Shown: positions 6,796-9,587 of the stretch, in pieces | How the letters are laid out: the number at the start of each line of letters is the position of its first letter | How positions within the stretch are numbered: the stretch's first letter is position 1 | NCBI GenBank assembly: GCA_902785445.1 | Contig: CACZYN010000056.1 | Location: forward strand, 1-9,587 | Source of the DNA: an uncultured Anaerovibrio sp. | GTDB lineage: Bacteria; Bacillota; Negativicutes; Selenomonadales; Selenomonadaceae | Length of the DNA stretch: 9,587 nt | Reading direction: 5' to 3' | Made by a program: the position numbers and the translations under genes | The notes under the pieces: generated by a model | What the model was told of the DNA's origin: nothing | What the model saw: only the letters and a program-made list of their open reading frames with translations | Databases searched by the model: none

Positions 6796-6809
6796 ATTAC
6801 TTAAGTAAT
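6796..6809. promoter_or_regulatory. 14-bp perfect palindrome, possible operator before the hydrolase gene
   Basis: ATTACTTAAGTAAT is a perfect palindrome about 35-48 nt upstream of the hydrolase start, with a further TTACTAATATTAC-type half-site beside it (6788-6800). Its shape suits a dimeric regulator of the MarR or TetR kind. No convincing -35/-10 pair was found around it, and no regulator gene is in the window. Confidence 0.4.
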
Positions 6810-6852
6810 CGGTCCCCACTATTTCATACAATGAAAATCACTAAGAAGATGC

Positions 6853-7983
6853 TTATTTTCGTGGATATACACCAATAGTTGCCTTGTTTATAACCGGAAT
6901 GCGTTCCCCCAGCTTACGCATCCCTATAGCCAGCAGCAAGGTTGCTCCCACAGCTAGCAAGTAAAAAACAACTGTCATAGGCACATTTAGCAATACTCCC
7001 ATATCTTCAAACAAGAAACCAAAATAGGTTAAAGCTATGGGATGAGCCAAATACATAAAATAAGAATGTTTACCCAAAAGGCCGAACACCGGACGCAAAA
7101 ACTCCGGCAAACGCCATAGAGTAAATATGGTAAAGAAAAATACGCTGGCTCCCAAGGTATAAATAACTCCGGTAGGAGCTAACTGATGGGCCGTCCCCAC
7201 TCCCTCCAAAGGAGTGTAGCCACGTACATAGAGAAGATAATAGTAATATCCCAGATGAGATGCCATAGTCAGCCAGAAAAAAGCCACAATCTTACTGCGG
7301 TATTTTTCCATAAAGGCCATGAACTCATCCATATGAACGGCTAAATATCCACCTAACAGGAAGATAAAGACATAATAAATAACCCAATAGTTCAGCCGAT
7401 ATATTAAAAATTTCTGTAAAATGGTATTTTCCGGCATGGCTGGATTCCACATAAAGCAGAGGAAATAGTTGATTCCCACCTGCAGGGCCAGTAACAATAC
7501 CAGCCGGCTCTTATTAAGCCGTTTTACTGCCCATACCCATACAGGCATCATTAAGTAAAACCAAATGAGCAATACCATAAAATATAGCTGATAATTGCCC
7601 AGACCAAAGAATAAAGCATATAAAATTTTCATTGGCCTTAGCGGGTTATAATCATGCCATAATAAGCAATAATGAACTATATAGAACAACGACCATACCA
7701 CATAGGGCACCACCACAGCTTTATAACGGCGCTTCAAAAAGTCCTTATAAACAAAGGGCTTGACTAAGTCCAGATTATAAAACAATCCAAAAGCGGAAAT
7801 AAAGAAGAATATCGGAACACTAAATCTCGTAAAAATCTCCAGCAGAGCAACAATATGCGGGTTGGCCACTGTCTCCGGTGTAACATGCTGCCCCAAATAA
7901 GCTGCACCCACGTGAATTCCCACAACACCCAGCATGGAAATCCCGCGAATATATTCAATTGCCGCCAATCTTGGCTTTTTCAT
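6853..7983 (-). CDS. Acyltransferase family 3 integral membrane protein
   Basis: This 376-residue protein is very hydrophobic, with about ten predicted membrane segments, as usual for the acyltransferase-3 (OafA/YrhL/WecH-like) family. The conserved R-x10-H motif is present at the start of the first helix (Arg13 and His24 in EYIRGISMLGVVGIHVG). Further matches are the aromatic-rich loops such as RRYKAVVVPYVVWSLFY and the later GKHSYFMYLAHP stretch typical of the last helices. The family moves acetyl or other acyl groups from the cytoplasm to sugars of lipopolysaccharide, exopolysaccharide or peptidoglycan. The target here is unknown. ATG at 7983 is preferred because GGGGAG lies 7 nt upstream; an in-frame TTG at 7998 is a weaker choice. 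It follows the SIMPL gene by 18 nt, so the two are likely co-transcribed. Confidence 0.92.
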   Translation of the reverse strand: MKKPRLAAIEYIRGISMLGVVGIHVGAAYLGQHVTPETVANPHIVALLEIFTRFSVPIFFFISAFGLFYNLDLVKPFVYKDFLKRRYKAVVVPYVVWSLFYIVHYCLLWHDYNPLRPMKILYALFFGLGNYQLYFMVLLIWFYLMMPVWVWAVKRLNKSRLVLLLALQVGINYFLCFMWNPAMPENTILQKFLIYRLNYWVIYYVFIFLLGGYLAVHMDEFMAFMEKYRSKIVAFFWLTMASHLGYYYYLLYVRGYTPLEGVGTAHQLAPTGVIYTLGASVFFFTIFTLWRLPEFLRPVFGLLGKHSYFMYLAHPIALTYFGFLFEDMGVLLNVPMTVVFYLLAVGATLLLAIGMRKLGERIPVINKATIGVYPRK

Positions 7984-7990
7984 CCAAAAA

Positions 7991-7996
7991 CTCCCC
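7991..7996 (-). promoter_or_regulatory. Ribosome binding site that fixes the acyltransferase start
   Basis: GGGGAG on the minus strand is 7 nt before the ATG at 7983. It lies inside the coding part of the longer TTG-started reading, which argues for the shorter protein. Confidence 0.65.
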
Positions 7997-8001
7997 AAAT
8001 T

Positions 8002-8748
8002 TTATTCTATTACATAGTCCACATGCACAGCGGCATCAACTTCGATATCTCCTACTTCGATAGGAGTAGGCAGTGCCTCCCTGTCAGCTGCTGCACCATC
8101 CATGGTTCCATTGCCAGCCATTTTGGCCAGCATCAAATTTCCCTTTGGGGTAACGCTCCCGACATTTTCTGTAACAAGTTTAACCCCTTTAATGTTGACT
8201 CCCAGCTCCTGGGCAATAACCTCCGCCTTAGCCTTGGCATCCTGCAACGCGGCCCGAAGAGCTGCCTTACGATAAGTTTCCGGCTCTTTTAAATCAAAGG
8301 AAACATTATTTACCTTGTTGGCACCATTCTGTAAAGCCCGATCAATCACCAGGCCAGTCTTGTCAATATCATTTACCACCACATCCATGGTGCAGGATGC
8401 ACTATAGGAAATAATCTTATTGGTTTTATTCTTTTCTTGGCTATACACTGGGCGGAAATTATAATTGCTGGTTTTCATGTCCTTGTCAGCAATTCCCAAC
8501 CCCTGAAGAGCTGCCTTTACTGCATTGGCAATAACAGCATTTTCCTGCTGGGCTTCCTTAGCCTTCTTGGCGGAATTAACAATACTGATGCTTACCTTAG
8601 CCCGATCAGGAATGGCCGTTACCTCCCCAAACCCGTCAATGGAAATAATATAGGGCTCATTGGCGTTTTCGGCTGAAGCAAGCCCCGTCAATCCCCAACA
8701 AAGCATAAAACACATTATTACAGCATATATCTTGCGCTTTATCATCAT
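8002..8748 (-). CDS. SIMPL domain-containing exported protein (DUF541, BP26/OMP28-like)
   Basis: This 248-residue protein has a signal peptide (MMIKRK, then a hydrophobic stretch, cleavage likely after ASA at 24-26). The mature part starts PYIISIDGFGEVTAIPDRAKVSISI, the typical SIMPL opening, followed by a long helix (about 60-90), SNYNFRPVY, SYSASCTMDVVV, and a second helical part YRKAALRAALQDAKAKAEVIAQELG. A C-terminal strand PIEVGDIEVDAAVHVDYVIE matches the family end. SIMPL proteins are periplasmic or cell-surface, often oligomeric; their biochemical role is poorly known. Two ATGs in a row (8748 and 8745) both fit the AGGAGG site at 5 and 8 nt, so the start is uncertain by one codon. It has its own extended -10 promoter and is followed by the acyltransferase. 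Confidence 0.93.
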   Translation of the reverse strand: MMIKRKIYAVIMCFMLCWGLTGLASAENANEPYIISIDGFGEVTAIPDRAKVSISIVNSAKKAKEAQQENAVIANAVKAALQGLGIADKDMKTSNYNFRPVYSQEKNKTNKIISYSASCTMDVVVNDIDKTGLVIDRALQNGANKVNNVSFDLKEPETYRKAALRAALQDAKAKAEVIAQELGVNIKGVKLVTENVGSVTPKGNLMLAKMAGNGTMDGAAADREALPTPIEVGDIEVDAAVHVDYVIE

Positions 8749-8783
8749 ATCTACCTCCTAAAGAGAACTATTCCACAGAGTAA

Positions 8784-8792
8784 ATTATACCA
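8784..8792 (-). promoter_or_regulatory. Extended -10 promoter of the SIMPL gene
   Basis: TGGTATAAT on the minus strand has a perfect -10 (8789-8784) and the TG of an extended -10 element. The -35 region (GTCATT at 17 nt) is weak, as is common with extended -10 promoters. It is about 35 nt upstream of the start codon. Confidence 0.7.
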
Positions 8793-8820
8793 TATTAGCC
8801 TATTTAATGACTAATTCCAC

Positions 8821-8866
8821 AAAAAATATCCATGCTGTCAAAATACTGACAACATGGATATAGTTT
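8821..8866 (-). terminator. Strong hairpin terminator after the orphan exported protein gene
   Basis: ATATCCATGCTGTCA (8826-8840) and TGACAACATGGATAT (8847-8861) pair over 15 bp with one G-U type position and a 6-nt loop. On the minus strand TTTTTT follows directly. On the plus strand AGTTTTTTA follows, so it can also act in the other direction. Confidence 0.93.
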
Positions 8867-8867
8867 T

Positions 8868-9389
8868 TTAATACTCTGGGGTAGCTTTAAAAATAGTTAT
8901 GGAATGGATTTTACCACATGTATCCGGGTCCACCAGGCGGATTATCCATTTGGTATCACCAGGCTCGTAAACAAAGCTCTCTGGAACGCATACATATTGA
9001 TACCCCAATCCTGGTAAGTCAGGTATTTCTTCATAATTTACACCATATATTTTCATGGCTTCATTCAAAGACATCCCCACATGCACACCGTCACTGGTAC
9101 GCCAACCATTATTGGCACTGACAACGATTTTTCTGACTACTCCATTGGAAAAAGTAATGGCTACACTGTCACCGTAAAGAATTTCCGTGTCAACCAGCTG
9201 CAGCTCCACCTGCCGTACAACATCTGGTTTACCATAGCAAGCTATCACCTGCTCATAGGTTGAGTTTAAATTCAGTCCCCCCATGTTGATATCCTCTGCC
9301 TTTATTTGAGCACTTACCGTAGCACTGACCAACAAAACCAGCATAGATACCAGCAGTGAAACCTTCTTCATTAAATTCCCCTTACTCAT
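8868..9389 (-). CDS. Exported protein of unknown function with two similar halves
   Basis: I do not recognise a named family with certainty. The 173-residue protein has a signal peptide (KK, then a hydrophobic core about 10-22, cleavage after VSA at 25-27). The mature part carries a G-x4-(S/T)-x2-(E)-x4/5-YG pattern twice: around GLNLNSTYEQVIACYGKPD (38-56) and GVHVGMSLNEAMKIYG (101-116). The stretch between them reads as beta strands (SVAITFSNGVVRKIVV, 75-90). This resembles the BamE/BLIP-like fold, in which a helix with a YGxP end is followed by strands; that is inference. Two starts fit: ATG 9389 (GGGG 7 nt before) and ATG 9371 (GGGG 6 nt before, giving MKKVSLL). It is a single gene, closed by the terminator at 8821-8866 and preceded by a hairpin and the metK end. 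Confidence 0.8.
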   Translation of the reverse strand: MSKGNLMKKVSLLVSMLVLLVSATVSAQIKAEDINMGGLNLNSTYEQVIACYGKPDVVRQVELQLVDTEILYGDSVAITFSNGVVRKIVVSANNGWRTSDGVHVGMSLNEAMKIYGVNYEEIPDLPGLGYQYVCVPESFVYEPGDTKWIIRLVDPDTCGKIHSITIFKATPEY

Positions 9390-9428
9390 GTTTTAGCCCC
9401 TTTCTCAAAAATTCCACGCCCATAATAC

Positions 9429-9462
9429 ATATGGCGACAAATCCTAAAGACCGTCGCCATAT
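9429..9462. other. 10-bp perfect hairpin between metK and the next gene
   Basis: ATATGGCGAC (9429-9438) and GTCGCCATAT (9453-9462) pair perfectly around a 14-nt loop. It lies about 30 nt after the metK stop. No T-run follows on the minus strand, so it is a poor intrinsic terminator; it could be a weak terminator, an mRNA-stabilising 3' structure or an operator. Confidence 0.55.
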
Positions 9463-9491
9463 AATTCTACCCTATTATTCGCTTTTCAATT

Positions 9492-9587
9492 TTAAATTCC
9501 TGCCTGCTGCTTCAAGATTTCCGCCTTATCGGTATGCTCCCAAGGAAGGTCCACATCAACCCGACCAAAATGACCATAAGCAGCTGT
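9492..9587 (-). CDS. metK: S-adenosylmethionine synthetase, last 31 codons (5' part outside the window)
   Basis: The minus strand reads TAAYGHFGRVDVDLPWEHTD followed by KAEILKQQAGI and a TAA stop at 9494-9492. The TAAYGHFGR...LPWE signature is characteristic of the MetK C-terminus. The enzyme makes S-adenosylmethionine from methionine and ATP in the cytoplasm. Only the end is present, so the catalytic motifs cannot be checked. No clear T-rich terminator follows. Confidence 0.94.
   Translation of the reverse strand, partial: TAAYGHFGRVDVDLPWEHTDKAEILKQQAGI

Noticed and set aside
6822..6836. TTTCAT/ATGAAA hairpin as the acyltransferase terminator
   Set aside because: The stem is six AT-rich base pairs with a 3-nt loop and no T-run; it is too weak to call.
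1..9587. CRISPR array, tRNA or rRNA genes, insertion sequence
   Set aside because: I saw no regularly spaced direct repeats, no tRNA-like cloverleaf with a terminal CCA, no rRNA sequence and no transposase gene.

Overview
All genes in this window lie on the minus strand, so transcription runs from right to left. The sequence suggests an anaerobic Firmicute of moderate GC. There is a T-box attenuator in front of pheST, purine-rich Shine-Dalgarno sites (AGGAGG or GGGG) precede most genes, and many intrinsic terminators are present. A diderm Negativicutes (Selenomonas/Anaerovibrio-like) is my best guess, based on the style of exported proteins and on a dispersed palindromic repeat in the pheS leader. 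That placement is inference.

Layout from right to left: the last 31 codons of metK (9492-9587); a hairpin; an orphan exported protein (8868-9389) closed by a strong hairpin terminator; then a probable envelope unit of a SIMPL-domain exported protein, an acyltransferase-3 membrane protein 18 nt downstream, and an exported alpha/beta hydrolase (5847-8748) ending in a clear terminator. Next comes a two-gene RelB/DinJ-YafQ type toxin-antitoxin module (5128-5657) with its own promoter and operator-like repeats.

The 539-base stretch 4589-5127 has no protein gene. It holds a 13-bp perfect inverted repeat, an extended -10 promoter, a phenylalanine-type T-box riboswitch with its terminator, and a two-hairpin dispersed repeat. 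It leads into pheS and pheT (phenylalanyl-tRNA synthetase). These are followed by a class II aldolase and the start of mtnA, which runs off the left edge.

The most interesting point biologically is the tight aldolase-mtnA pair. It matches the known gene arrangement of the anaerobic DHAP shunt / 5-deoxyribose disposal pathway, which handles the by-products of S-adenosylmethionine use (methylthioadenosine and 5'-deoxyadenosine). MetK, which makes SAM, lies at the other end of the window. I did not find a convincing wholly new defence or mobile system here. The rest is housekeeping and envelope genes with several unexplained palindromes.
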